Assembly: GCA_016844935.1 (NCBI GenBank)
Contig: JAERTK010000335.1
Span: 1 to 64,000 of the forward strand
Direction of reading: 5' to 3'
Source of the DNA: Desulfobacteraceae bacterium
Lineage (GTDB): Bacteria > Desulfobacterota > DSM-4660 > Desulfatiglandales > Desulfatiglandaceae
Length of the DNA stretch: 64,000 nucleotides
How positions within the stretch are numbered: the first letter of the stretch is position 1; every line of letters starts with the position of its first letter. The translations under genes were made by a program, and so were the position numbers. The notes below the pieces were generated by a model. The model saw only the letters and a program-made list of their open reading frames with translations, was not told the DNA's origin and ran no database searches. Shown piece by piece: positions 15,988 through 26,929 of this stretch.

Positions 15988-16332
15988 TTAAAATCGCTCC
16001 TCTTTGATTCTTGCGGCCTTTCCGCGCAGATTCCTGAGATAATAGAGTCTTGATCTTCGGACCCGTCCTTTCGTCACCACTTCGACCTTATCGATATTGG
16101 GGGAGTGAAGGGGGAAGATACGTTCCACGCCGATGCCGTAAGAGACTTTTCGAACCGTAAATGTGGCGCCGGTGTTGCCATTCCGTTTCCTGATGACAAC
16201 CCCCTGAAACACCTGGACCCTCTCTTTTTCGCCCTCTTTGATCCTGGCATGGACCTTGACGGTATCACCAGGCTTGAAGCTGGGGATATCCCCGCGCATC
16301 TGCTCCATCTCGAGCATTTCTACAACATTCAT
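15988..16332 (-). CDS. rplS: 50S ribosomal protein L19
   Basis: 114 residues at the 30S-50S interface. Typical segments: [51 protein letters not shown] and [13 protein letters not shown]. The ATG at 16332 follows AAGGAG closely; the frame also has a GTG one codon earlier. It is separated from the upstream methyltransferase gene by 243 nt occupied by a MITE-like element, unusual inside this normally tight block. Confidence 0.95.
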   Translation of the reverse strand: MNVVEMLEMEQMRGDIPSFKPGDTVKVHARIKEGEKERVQVFQGVVIRKRNGNTGATFTVRKVSYGIGVERIFPLHSPNIDKVEVVTKGRVRRSRLYYLRNLRGKAARIKEERF

Positions 16333-16350
16333 CACTTTCTCCTTATGTTA

Positions 16351-16511
16351 GGGCCTCGGCAAAAAATAAATATACAATCTGGGCTTGTCCTTTGGCCCGT
16401 CTACTGCGTTACATCCATCGGCACATATCCACCAATATGCACTGATGGATGCGCCTTGTATACGAACCAAAATACGGCGCAATCTTGCGCATCTATTTCT
16501 TGCCGAGACCC
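16351..16511. mobile_element. MITE-like element inside the trmD-rplS block
   Basis: A 161-bp segment bounded by inverted repeats GGGCCTCGGCAAAAAATA (16351-16368) and TATTTCTTGCCGAGACCC (16494-16511), 16 of 18 paired. Internal dyads add structure: CATCCATCGG...TGATGGATG (about 16410-16450) and GCGCAATCTTGCGC (about 16477-16490). There is no plausible ORF. It lies between the SPOUT methyltransferase gene and rplS and would be transcribed with them. A similar end motif is seen near 48.45 kb. Confidence 0.6.
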
Positions 16512-16575
16512 TTACAGAACCGTGTTTATGGTTCTTCACGCTTCGTTTTTCGCGTAAACTGCAGTTGAAGATCCT

Positions 16576-17139
16576 TTAGCCGGCCGGAACACCCACCAGC
16601 CGATCCAAAATAATGGCCGCCGCCGTCCTTACCGAAAGATGATTGTACCCTGTTCTTCCCGAGATGGGGTCCAACACATGGTCGACTCTTTCCAGAATCT
16701 CTTCATGAAGCCCCCACGCCGTTCCAAACAGCAACAAAACCACTTCGTTGGACACAACAAGACGCCGTAATGCTTTGTAAGACATGGCGCGGTTTTCCTG
16801 CAACCCCGCATCCGTTGCAACAACCGTAACTGTGTCCCCCGCCCTGCCCTTCACCTCCTTAACAGCAACGTCCAATGACGATGCAACGCTGACCAGGCCT
16901 AAGGCTTCTTTTCTGTGCGGGTTGTACCGGGCACCGAACCCTGAAATCCAGTGCCGCAGAATTCGGTCTGCCAGAGCCTGCTGGTCTTCGAGGGGCGTAA
17001 TAACAAAAAAACCCTCAATGCCGTAGGTCTTGCCCAGTCTGGCAAAATCATGAATATCAACGGGCGTTATGGCAGAAGCGATGGTCTCCTGGTGCTTGTT
17101 GTAAACGGGGAAATGAACCAGCCCCACATAGAGACGCAT
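16576..17139 (-). CDS. SPOUT-type SAM-dependent RNA methyltransferase (DUF2168 / Methyltrn_RNA_4-like)
   Basis: 187 residues of the RNA methyltransferase family frequently encoded after trmD in Desulfobacterota and Aquificae. The N-terminus MRLYVGLVHFPVYNK and ITPVDIHDFAR are characteristic. The deep-knot SAM region is represented by LLLFGTAWGL and the end by YNHLSVRTAAAIILDRL. The RNA target is unknown. It starts 9 nt after trmD stops, so it is in the same transcript. Confidence 0.8.
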   Translation of the reverse strand: MRLYVGLVHFPVYNKHQETIASAITPVDIHDFARLGKTYGIEGFFVITPLEDQQALADRILRHWISGFGARYNPHRKEALGLVSVASSLDVAVKEVKGRAGDTVTVVATDAGLQENRAMSYKALRRLVVSNEVVLLLFGTAWGLHEEILERVDHVLDPISGRTGYNHLSVRTAAAIILDRLVGVPAG

Positions 17140-17148
17140 GCCTTCCCT

Positions 17149-17871
17149 TTATTTCAGTTCTTCCAGAATCGCCTTATCTTCGGCGGATAATTCAGCCTTT
17201 TGAAGCAGATCCGCCCTCCTTGACAGCGTTCTCTTGAGGGACTGTTTTTTCCGCCACAATCGAATTTTCTCATGGTCGCCGGACAAAAGCACCGGCGGAA
17301 CCGCCTGATCCCTGAAAACCCCCGGCCGCGTATAGTGGGGATACTCCAGGAGACCGTTTTCAAAAGAGTCCTCCAGGTTCGATCTTTCCCCGCCCAGGAC
17401 ATCCGGAATCAACCGGCTGACCGCCTCAATAACCACCATGGCAGCCAGTTCACCGCCGTTCAGGACATAGTCTCCAATGGACAACTCCATATCAATACAG
17501 GTGGATCTTACCCGCTCATCGACACCTTCATATCGGCCGCAGACAAAAATCAGCTGTTTCCACTCGACCATGTCCCAGGCCATGTCCTGGGTAAACGTCT
17601 TGCCCTGCGGAGAAAAAAGCACCACCGGGCCGTGACCTTCCAATCGCTCGACGGACTCGAGGGCCCGAAAAATCGGCCCCGCTTTCATAACCATACCCTC
17701 ACCGCCGCCGTATGGGCGGTCGTCAACCGTCCTGTGAGGCCCTGTGGCAAAATCACGGATGTTCAGTAACGCCACATCCACAAGACCCCTTTCGATGGCG
17801 CGACCCAGAATGCCCTCCTTCAGATAAGAGGTGAACATATCCGGAAACAAGGTGAGAACGTCAAACTTCAT
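17149..17871 (-). CDS. trmD: tRNA (guanine37-N1)-methyltransferase TrmD
   Basis: 240 residues. It methylates G37 of tRNAs with SAM, keeping the reading frame. Typical motifs: MKFDVLTLFPDMF, RDFATGPHRTVDDRPYGGGEGM, FVCGRYEGVDERV, SIGDYVLNGGELAAMV and the C-terminal EYPHYTRP segment. Its start overlaps rimM by 11 nt. Confidence 0.96.
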   Translation of the reverse strand: MKFDVLTLFPDMFTSYLKEGILGRAIERGLVDVALLNIRDFATGPHRTVDDRPYGGGEGMVMKAGPIFRALESVERLEGHGPVVLFSPQGKTFTQDMAWDMVEWKQLIFVCGRYEGVDERVRSTCIDMELSIGDYVLNGGELAAMVVIEAVSRLIPDVLGGERSNLEDSFENGLLEYPHYTRPGVFRDQAVPPVLLSGDHEKIRLWRKKQSLKRTLSRRADLLQKAELSAEDKAILEELK

Positions 17872-18394
17872 TCAAATCCAACAACCCTTCCAAGACCGAA
17901 ATTGTCATTTTTCCGTTTTCCAAATCGATATACTTGACCACCTCACGGGTAGCCGGCAGAAGGATCTCTCTTGGACCGCTTTTTACCACGTAGATTTCTG
18001 TGTTCCCCGAAGGGATAATCTGCGAAACCACTCCCAGTAACACGCCATCGTCAGTAAAAACCCTGAGCCCCAGAAGTTCAAACCAGAAATATTCCCCTTC
18101 TTCCCGAACGAGGGCATCTCTGCTGATATAGACCTCAGCGCCCCTGAAAGGCTCCGCCTGGTTTATGTGGGTCAACCCGGCCAGTTTTACCAGAAAGATA
18201 TTTTTGTGGGGCCTGGCGGAAATGACGCTTAAATGGCGACTTTCTCCGGTCCCGAGTTTAAAAAAAACCGTCTCTGCATTCAATAACGAGGCTGCCGACT
18301 GGGAAAAAGACTGCACCCGGAGAAGACCCTCCAACCCGTGTGGCCGAAGGACCTTCCCAAAGAAGAGTACATTATCAGGCAAGCCTGAGTTCAA
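17861..18394 (-). CDS. rimM: 16S rRNA-processing protein RimM
   Basis: 177 residues. A maturation factor for the 30S head that binds S19. The N-terminal RimM domain has FFGKVLRPHGLEGLLRV; the C-terminal PRC-barrel has EYFWFELLGLRVFT and ILLPATREVVKYIDLENG. It lies between khpA and trmD with almost no spacing, the standard order rpsP-khpA-rimM-trmD-rplS. Confidence 0.93.
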   Translation of the reverse strand: MNSGLPDNVLFFGKVLRPHGLEGLLRVQSFSQSAASLLNAETVFFKLGTGESRHLSVISARPHKNIFLVKLAGLTHINQAEPFRGAEVYISRDALVREEGEYFWFELLGLRVFTDDGVLLGVVSQIIPSGNTEIYVVKSGPREILLPATREVVKYIDLENGKMTISVLEGLLDLNEV

Positions 18395-18396
18395 AA

Positions 18397-18627
18397 TTAT
18401 TCGATAATCTCCAATACGGATCGCTTTTTAATTTTAGTGGAGGCTGCACTGAGAATTGTCCTCATGGCCCGTGCGGTGCGACCCTGCTTTCCTATGACCT
18501 TGCCCAGATCTTCTTTGGCGACTTTCAGTTCAAGAACCGATGTCTGTTCCCCTTCGATTTCTGTGACGACCACATCTTCCGGCTTATCAACCAGCGCTTT
18601 CGCAATGTATGAAACTAGCTCTTTCAT
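18397..18627 (-). CDS. khpA: KH-domain RNA-binding protein KhpA
   Basis: 76 residues forming a single KH domain with the [11 protein letters not shown] loop (GXXG-type). An RNA-binding protein of the YlqC/KhpA family, encoded as usual between rpsP and rimM. It likely acts in RNA chaperoning or translation-related regulation; the exact role here is not shown. Confidence 0.9.
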   Translation of the reverse strand: MKELVSYIAKALVDKPEDVVVTEIEGEQTSVLELKVAKEDLGKVIGKQGRTARAMRTILSAASTKIKKRSVLEIIE

Positions 18628-18666
18628 CTCGGTTCACCTCCATTGGGATACACAGAAATGCGGCAT

Positions 18667-18930
18667 TTAGGTTGCTGCGGAATGGGCTTTAATTGCGGCT
18701 TCCCGTTTCACCAGAGCCCTGGCGGCTTCTGAAAGTTTCGCTCCCTTTTCAATCCAGTACTGGAGTTTGTTCTCATGGATTTTCACAACAGCGGGTTCTT
18801 TCATGGGATCATAATATCCCAGAATTTCCAGAAACCTGCCATCTCTGGGCGCCTCTGAATCAGCTGCCACCAAACGATAAAACGGTTTTTTCTTCGCTCC
18901 CATCCTTGTCAATCGAATTCTAACGGCCAT
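18667..18930 (-). CDS. rpsP: 30S ribosomal protein S16
   Basis: 87 residues, standard S16: [33 protein letters not shown] begins the protein in family form (two overlapping short segments), followed by LEILGYYDP and [12 protein letters not shown]. It is needed for 30S assembly. It lies 78 nt after ffh, followed by khpA after 39 nt. Confidence 0.96.
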   Translation of the reverse strand: MAVRIRLTRMGAKKKPFYRLVAADSEAPRDGRFLEILGYYDPMKEPAVVKIHENKLQYWIEKGAKLSEAARALVKREAAIKAHSAAT

Positions 18931-19008
18931 TTTCTTTTACCACCCCCTCAAATATAATGGTTATCCCGCTGTTGCGAGATTGGTTTTCAGACAACATTGA
19001 TATATCTC

Positions 19009-20334
19009 CTATCCAAACAAGCCCGGCATGTTCAGCCCACCTTTTTTGGTAAATTGTTCCATCATTTTTTTTGTTTGAGCAAAATTTTTCAGCAACCGGT
19101 TAACATCCTGAACGGTGGTACCACTACCCATGGCAATGCGACGTCTTCTGCTGCCGTTAATGATCTTGAACCTTCGCCGCTCTTCACGGGTCATGGAACC
19201 GATTATCGCCTCGACTTTGACCAGTTCCTTCTCATCGGGTTTCATATTCTTCAGCTTTTTCAGTTTACCCATACCGGGAAGCATCCCCAGGATATCTTCA
19301 AGGGAACCCAGTTTTTTCACCTGTTTCAACTGAGACCGAAAGTCTTCCAGATCAAACTCACTCTTTTTGAGCTTTTTCTGCAGCTTTTTGGCTTCTTTTT
19401 CATCGAATTGCTCTTCCGCTCTCTCAATGAGAGAAAGGACATCGCCCATGCCCAGAATCTGGGAAGCCATCCTGTCTGGATGAAAAGGCTCGAGCGCACT
19501 GATCTTTTCGCCAACCCCCACGAATTTGATCGGTTTTCCGGTGACCGCTTTGATGGATAAAGCCGCCCCGCCCCTGGCGTCACCCTCCATTTTGGATAAA
19601 ATTACGCCGGTGATATCCAGGGTTTCATTGAAATTTTTCGCCACATTGACCGCATCCTGTCCGGTCATGGCATCGGCCACCAGGAGAATTTCAGTGGGGT
19701 TGATTTCCTCCTTAATGGTCACCAGTTCACCCATCAAGGCTTCATCCACGTGAAGACGTCCCGCCGTATCGAGAATCAGAACGTCAGCCCCTTCGGCCGC
19801 TGCTTTCCCCAGGGCATCTGTACATATGCCATGGGGTGTCTGTCCTTTTTCTGTCGGATAAACAGGGACATCGATCTGCTGTCCCAACTTCTTCAGCTGG
19901 TCAACGGCGGCGGGCCTGTAAATATCCGCCGGAACCAGATAGGGATGTTTTCCCTGCTTTCGCAAGTGCCTTGCCAGTTTCGCGGCAGTGGTGGTTTTAC
20001 CGGATCCCTGAAGACCCACCAGCATCAAAGAGTAAGGGCTTTCGCCAACAAGTTCAAGTCCCTTTCGGGATTCTCCCATCAGGCGTGACAGCTCTTCGTT
20101 CACAATTTTGATGATCTGCTGCCCGGGTGTCAGGCTTTCAAGTACATCCTGCCCAACGGCGCGGCCACGAATGTCTTCAATTAATTTTTTTACGACTTTG
20201 TAGTTGACATCCGCCTCCAGGAGCGCTAAACGCACTTCTTTCAAGGCATCCTGGATATTGGCCTCAGTGAGCCTTCCCCGCCCTTTCAACTTTTTGAAAA
20301 CGCGGTTCAGTTTTTCTGATAAGCTGTCAAACAT
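19009..20334 (-). CDS. ffh: Signal recognition particle protein Ffh
   Basis: 441 residues. The SRP GTPase that targets membrane proteins with 4.5S RNA. N domain at residues 1-~90, G domain with GLQGSGKTTTAAKLA (G1, about 108), DTAGRL and the GGAALS segment. The methionine-rich M domain begins at about 300, with LPGMGKLKKLKNM and GSRRRRIAMGSG, the RNA-binding part. A sigma-70-type promoter lies 36 nt upstream. It is the first gene of the minus-strand housekeeping block running to ssrA. Confidence 0.96.
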   Translation of the reverse strand: MFDSLSEKLNRVFKKLKGRGRLTEANIQDALKEVRLALLEADVNYKVVKKLIEDIRGRAVGQDVLESLTPGQQIIKIVNEELSRLMGESRKGLELVGESPYSLMLVGLQGSGKTTTAAKLARHLRKQGKHPYLVPADIYRPAAVDQLKKLGQQIDVPVYPTEKGQTPHGICTDALGKAAAEGADVLILDTAGRLHVDEALMGELVTIKEEINPTEILLVADAMTGQDAVNVAKNFNETLDITGVILSKMEGDARGGAALSIKAVTGKPIKFVGVGEKISALEPFHPDRMASQILGMGDVLSLIERAEEQFDEKEAKKLQKKLKKSEFDLEDFRSQLKQVKKLGSLEDILGMLPGMGKLKKLKNMKPDEKELVKVEAIIGSMTREERRRFKIINGSRRRRIAMGSGTTVQDVNRLLKNFAQTKKMMEQFTKKGGLNMPGLFG

Positions 20335-20369
20335 GTCGTTTAGTGGCTCTCGGATTTTGTAAACAATCA

Positions 20370-20398
20370 GGATTACTTTATTATTATATGGATGTCAA
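20370..20398 (-). promoter_or_regulatory. Sigma-70-type promoter for ffh and downstream genes
   Basis: On the minus strand, TTGACA (20398-20393) and TAATCC (20375-20370) are 17 nt apart. This predicts a short leader of about 30 nt before the ffh ATG at 20334. Confidence 0.5.
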
Positions 20399-20589
20399 CA
20401 AAAAACGAAATGTATTCCAAATGAACACCGAACCATTTTGAGGTTGCCAATGAAATCCATACCCTCTAAAATTGGTGACCTCTGATAAATCCGGGGTTTT
20501 GAAAAATTCATCATTACAGGTACCATACATGGATCCGTCGGAAATGTCATATGATTTCCATGGAGAGCCTTTCCGGGTAGACTAAATAT

Positions 20590-21362
20590 ATGAATGAAAA
20601 GAAGTTCAGCCATGGGATTATCCGTCCCATGAAAGGGAAAAAAGACCCGCCCCTGGCGCCGGATGTCCTCATGGTGATGATCCCTTCGGAACTCCGGTTT
20701 CTGGCGCAGAAAACGGGTGCGAAAAAAACGGTTTTCAGCGATATGCGCCTCTACCATTTGTACCGGGCAAAAGGAAAAAACCAGTCGCCCATCACACTTG
20801 CAGGCCCTTTCATCGGCGCCCCCCATGCGGTTATGGGGCTGGAGAAACTGATTGCTCTGGGCGCAAAAAGAGTGTTGATGCTGGGCTGGTGCGGTTCATT
20901 GCAGCCGTCCCTTAAAATCGGCGACATAGTGATCCCGACCCACGCCATACCGGAGGAGGGCACGTCACCGCATTATCCCACGTCCCCGGAAAATCCCCCG
21001 TCGGATGCCGGGCTCAACCGGATTCTGGAAACCGCCCTCAAAGAAATAAAGACCCCCTTTACAAAAGGACCGATTTGGACTACGGATGCCATATACCGGG
21101 AAACACCCGAAAAGGTCAAAGCCTACCAGCGGCAAAACATCCTGGCCGTGGAAATGGAAGTCTCGGCGCTTTTGGCGGTGTCTTCTTTCCGCTCCGTACA
21201 ACTGGCGGCGCTGCTGGTGGTTTCCGATGAGCTTTCCCAATTGAAATGGGCTCCAGGATTTTCCAGCATCCTGCTGAAAGAAAGAAGCCGAATGGCTGCC
21301 GAACTGCTGCTGGAGGCCCATGTGCGTCTGGGCCAGCCTGAAAATTTGCCCGGAGAAGTTGA

Positions 21363-21366
<4 letters not shown>
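20590..21366 (+). CDS. Nucleoside phosphorylase family protein
   Basis: 258 residues of the PNP/UDP phosphorylase (NP-I) superfamily, which split nucleosides with phosphate to base and ribose-1-phosphate. Seen: GPFIGAPHAVMGLEKLIALGAKRVLMLGWCGSL is characteristic as two runs (GAPHAVMGLEKLI; VLMLGWCGSL), then KIGDIVIPTHA and the active-site region AVEMEVSALLAVS. A helpful distal aspartate is likely in VVSDEL. Substrate base is not clear. It overlaps the DUF1786 gene by 4 nt, so the two are coupled. Confidence 0.75.
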
Positions 21367-24427
<3,061 letters not shown>

Positions 24428-24428
24428 A

Positions 24429-24710
24429 ATGATGGGAGACACACGCAAACACCTGATCATTGAAGGTCGGGTCCAGGGGGTGTGGTTCAGGGAGTCCACC
24501 CGCAGGCAGGCAGTTTCCCTGGGGGTTTCGGGCTGGGTGAAGAATCGGCCGGAAGGCACCGTGGAAGCGCTCCTGGAAGGCCCGGAAGATGCGGTCTTGA
24601 GGCTGGTAGCCTGGTGCGGAAAAGGCCCCTCCGCGGCCAACGTCACCGGAATCCACGAAACAGAAGAACCATGGCGGGGGGAGTTTGACGCCTTCCATGT
24701 CCTTTATTAG
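24429..24710 (+). CDS. acyP: Acylphosphatase
   Basis: 93 residues. It hydrolyses acyl phosphates. Catalytic Arg21 (GVWFR) and Asn39 (GWVKN) are both present, as is the EGRVQGVWF signature. The ATG at 24429 starts 1 nt after ligA ends. The next gene has its ribosome site inside the last codons, indicating a tight plus-strand cluster. Confidence 0.9.
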   Translation: MMGDTRKHLIIEGRVQGVWFRESTRRQAVSLGVSGWVKNRPEGTVEALLEGPEDAVLRLVAWCGKGPSAANVTGIHETEEPWRGEFDAFHVLY

Positions 24711-24720
24711 GAGGAAAGCA

Positions 24721-25650
24721 GTGCCAAAAAAACGTTTCACAGCAATCACATTCATTTATCTGATCCTTTTGTTACTCGCGGCATCCGGATGCAGCACCAC
24801 CAAGAATCTGACCAAAAAAGTTCTGCCCACCTCCGTGGCCAAAAAACTCATGACCAACGAGGCGGATCTCAAAAAACGCGTCATGATTTTTCCGTTCGTG
24901 GACCAGGCCTCGGTGGGTCCTGAGATGGCAAAGAAGTTGAGCAATGAATTCTATGACCGTTTAAAGAAAACCCCTAACCTGCTCCTCTACAATCCCCCGG
25001 ACGGCATCTTTTCCTCCCAAGCCATGGAATCCCCCCAGTACGGGGTGGTAACCAGTTCCAAACTCGTTGACATCGCCGACGACATGGGTATGAATGCCCT
25101 GATTATCGGAGTCCTGAACCCCATTGAAATCGCCGTTCACAAAACCGGCATCTGGCCTTTTGACAGCTGGAAACAAATTTACACGGTTTCAGCGGCAGTC
25201 AATGTGATTCAAACGGCCAGCAAAACCCTCATCTACACGGACGTCGCCACGGAAGAGTACAGCATGAGCCTGGAGGATTCCGAGCAGATCGACCAGGAAA
25301 ATTATATTCGGAAGATTACCCTCGAAGCGTTGCCGGACCTCATCGAAAGCTTAGGCTCGACCATGGACTTCAAGGTCAGCGATGAACCCTGGACCGGCAA
25401 AATCGTGGCGGTGGACGGTGAAACCATCATGATCAATGCGGGCAAAGAGATAGGCCTGGAAGGCGAGGCGGTTTTCCAAGTATTTTCCGTGGGAGAATCC
25501 ATTTCCACCGGCACCGGAAGAACCATTCATCTACTGGGGACAACGGTGGGAGAGATCAAAACCACTTCGGTCATGGAGAAACATTCCCTGGCGGAAGCCG
25601 TGGATGGGGGACCGTTTAAAGCGAAACAGTTTATTCGGTTGAAGCCGTAG
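24721..25650 (+). CDS. Lipoprotein of unknown function
   Basis: 309 residues from a GTG at 24721, placed by AGGAGG at about 24709-24714. The N-terminus is a lipoprotein signal (hydrophobic LILLLLAASGC, lipidated Cys at about residue 24). The middle (about 50-200) has MIFPFVDQASVGPEMAKKLSNEFYDRL and LVDIADDMGMNALIIGVL, resembling periplasmic CsgG- or FlgT-like nucleotide-binding-fold domains. The C-terminal ~90 residues (GKIVAVDGETIMINAGKEIGLEGE) resemble the FlgT C-terminal beta domain. A role in the outer membrane or envelope is inferred. Confidence 0.65.
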   Translation: MPKKRFTAITFIYLILLLLAASGCSTTKNLTKKVLPTSVAKKLMTNEADLKKRVMIFPFVDQASVGPEMAKKLSNEFYDRLKKTPNLLLYNPPDGIFSSQAMESPQYGVVTSSKLVDIADDMGMNALIIGVLNPIEIAVHKTGIWPFDSWKQIYTVSAAVNVIQTASKTLIYTDVATEEYSMSLEDSEQIDQENYIRKITLEALPDLIESLGSTMDFKVSDEPWTGKIVAVDGETIMINAGKEIGLEGEAVFQVFSVGESISTGTGRTIHLLGTTVGEIKTTSVMEKHSLAEAVDGGPFKAKQFIRLKP

Positions 25651-25672
25651 GTAAAACATATGGAGTAACGGC

Positions 25673-26359
25673 TCAACGCCCGGGATAACTTATCCTGCTA
25701 TCGCATCTACAAGGGAGAGGATCCGTTCTGCGAGGCGATGTGACCTTCCGATCCAACGCCTCTTCTATCCCTTTCCAGAACTCCCCGTCGAGTGTTGCAC
25801 TCAGCCGGAAACAGGGAACCGCCGCGGCCATTTCCGAAGTATTATGAAAGAGCGTGGCAGATGTCTTCATCTTTTCTTCCGGCGCCACCCGTTCCCAGAA
25901 CGGCTCCCACACCTGTTTTGCAGCCCCGAAAACCGACAGAACTGCCTTGGATGGATCAACCAGCGGCACCACTTTGTCTATGGATGCCTGCTCGAGAAAA
26001 AATATTGCTGAAAGGGGCACTGCCCGCTCAACGCTCCAACTCTTTTTGGATTCCCTCCAAAGATAGTCGCTCCAGGTGGGAAAGGGATGCGCCCTGAAGC
26101 CTCCGTCCCGGTCCCTCAGAACTAAGGCCTGGTCGTCACAGAGGGCCTGCCAGTAACCGGGCAGCCGGCGGGAGCAGGTGGACTTCCCGGTTTCTCCGGG
26201 TGCGGCGATAAGCACGCCCCTGCCATGATGTGCTGCCAGGGCCGCATGCATGGGCGTCCCGCCTACCCTCAAAGCATGCCTGTAAATCTCCCGCAGGGCC
26301 GACCACATATTGATATATTTAATCTCCGGATGCGCCACAAACGCCTCATTGAACTCCAT
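25673..26359 (-). CDS. scmC: SynChlorMet cassette protein ScmC-like, N-terminally truncated
   Basis: 228 residues. A P-loop is clear in AAPGETGKSTCSRRL (residues ~53-67), followed by ALCDDQALVL and AHPFPTWSDYLW. These fit ScmC of the SynChlorMet cassette, a family that resembles HPr kinase and accompanies the radical-SAM proteins ScmE/ScmF. Coding similarity in this frame seems to extend 10-15 residues before the first ATG (IWRHENISGVH), then meets sequence from an unrelated HepT gene on the other strand. The N-terminal part of the family is thus missing. Function is unknown; activity is doubtful. Confidence 0.6.
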   Translation of the reverse strand: MEFNEAFVAHPEIKYINMWSALREIYRHALRVGGTPMHAALAAHHGRGVLIAAPGETGKSTCSRRLPGYWQALCDDQALVLRDRDGGFRAHPFPTWSDYLWRESKKSWSVERAVPLSAIFFLEQASIDKVVPLVDPSKAVLSVFGAAKQVWEPFWERVAPEEKMKTSATLFHNTSEMAAAVPCFRLSATLDGEFWKGIEEALDRKVTSPRRTDPLPCRCDSRISYPGR

Positions 26360-26373
26360 GTGGACTCCCGAGA

Positions 26374-26616
26374 TGTTCTCATGCCGCCATATCGGAAACC
26401 TATGCGGCCTGTTTTGAAATCCTGGGCAATGCCCATATTATTCCTGAAGCCTCGGTGGAAACGTTCAAGGCCATGGCCCGTTATCGCAACTTGATCATTC
26501 ATGGCTATGACGGTGTGGAAGACACCATCACTTTTGGAATCTTCAAAGAGCGTTTGGGGGATTTCCGGATCTATATCGGGTATATTCGCCAATATCTGCG
26601 ATCAACTTCCGCTTGA
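26374..26616 (+). pseudogene. HepT-like (HEPN/DUF86) toxin fragment
   Basis: An open frame with no start codon reads ETYAACFEILGNAHIIP, then MARYRNLIIHGYDGVED and KERLGDFRIYIGYI, ending at TGA 26614-26616. This matches the C-terminal two thirds of HepT toxins, including the R-x4-x-H motif (RNLIIH) of HEPN RNases. The N-terminal part and the MntA-type antitoxin are absent. It sits where the N-terminus of scmC should be, on the opposite strand, and marks a recombination junction. Confidence 0.65.
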
Positions 26617-26653
26617 CCAACTCCCTGAGAACCACAGGAGAAAAGGGGCGTTC

Positions 26654-26848
26654 TCAAGTTCCTGTGTAAACACATCTCCTACCCGTGACCGGTCCCCGCG
26701 TCACACTTTGACCCGGCTGCGGCTCCGGGCAGGCAGCTGCTGGAGGCGGCGGCCCCCGAGGCGCATCCCCCTGCACCACCTGCTTCCGGACCGGCCGCGC
26801 AGGAGGGGGGGGTTCCGGCTTGATCTCCATTGGCAACATGGCAACCAA
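26654..26848 (-). CDS. Unrecognised small proline-rich ORF
   Basis: 64 residues between scmE and scmC, same strand. It is rich in proline and arginine (KPEPPPPARPVRK; GPPPPAAACPEPQ). The frame is open about 19 codons further upstream (LRRQLAEPLV) without a clear start. GC content is locally high. It could be the remnant of another cassette member or chance coding. No family is recognised. Confidence 0.2.
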   Translation of the reverse strand: MVAMLPMEIKPEPPPPARPVRKQVVQGDAPRGPPPPAAACPEPQPGQSVTRGPVTGRRCVYTGT

Positions 26849-26929
26849 TGGTTCTGCCAGCTGTCTGCGTAAATAAGCGCTTTGCCGTTTATCCTGTGGG
26901 CAATATCAGGATATTGCACGCGGGGTGGT

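Noticed and set aside
26654-26848. Precursor peptide for the radical-SAM enzyme
   Set aside because: There is no leader-core pattern and no clear start; the proline-rich sequence sits in a GC-rich scar. Kept only as a low-confidence ORF.
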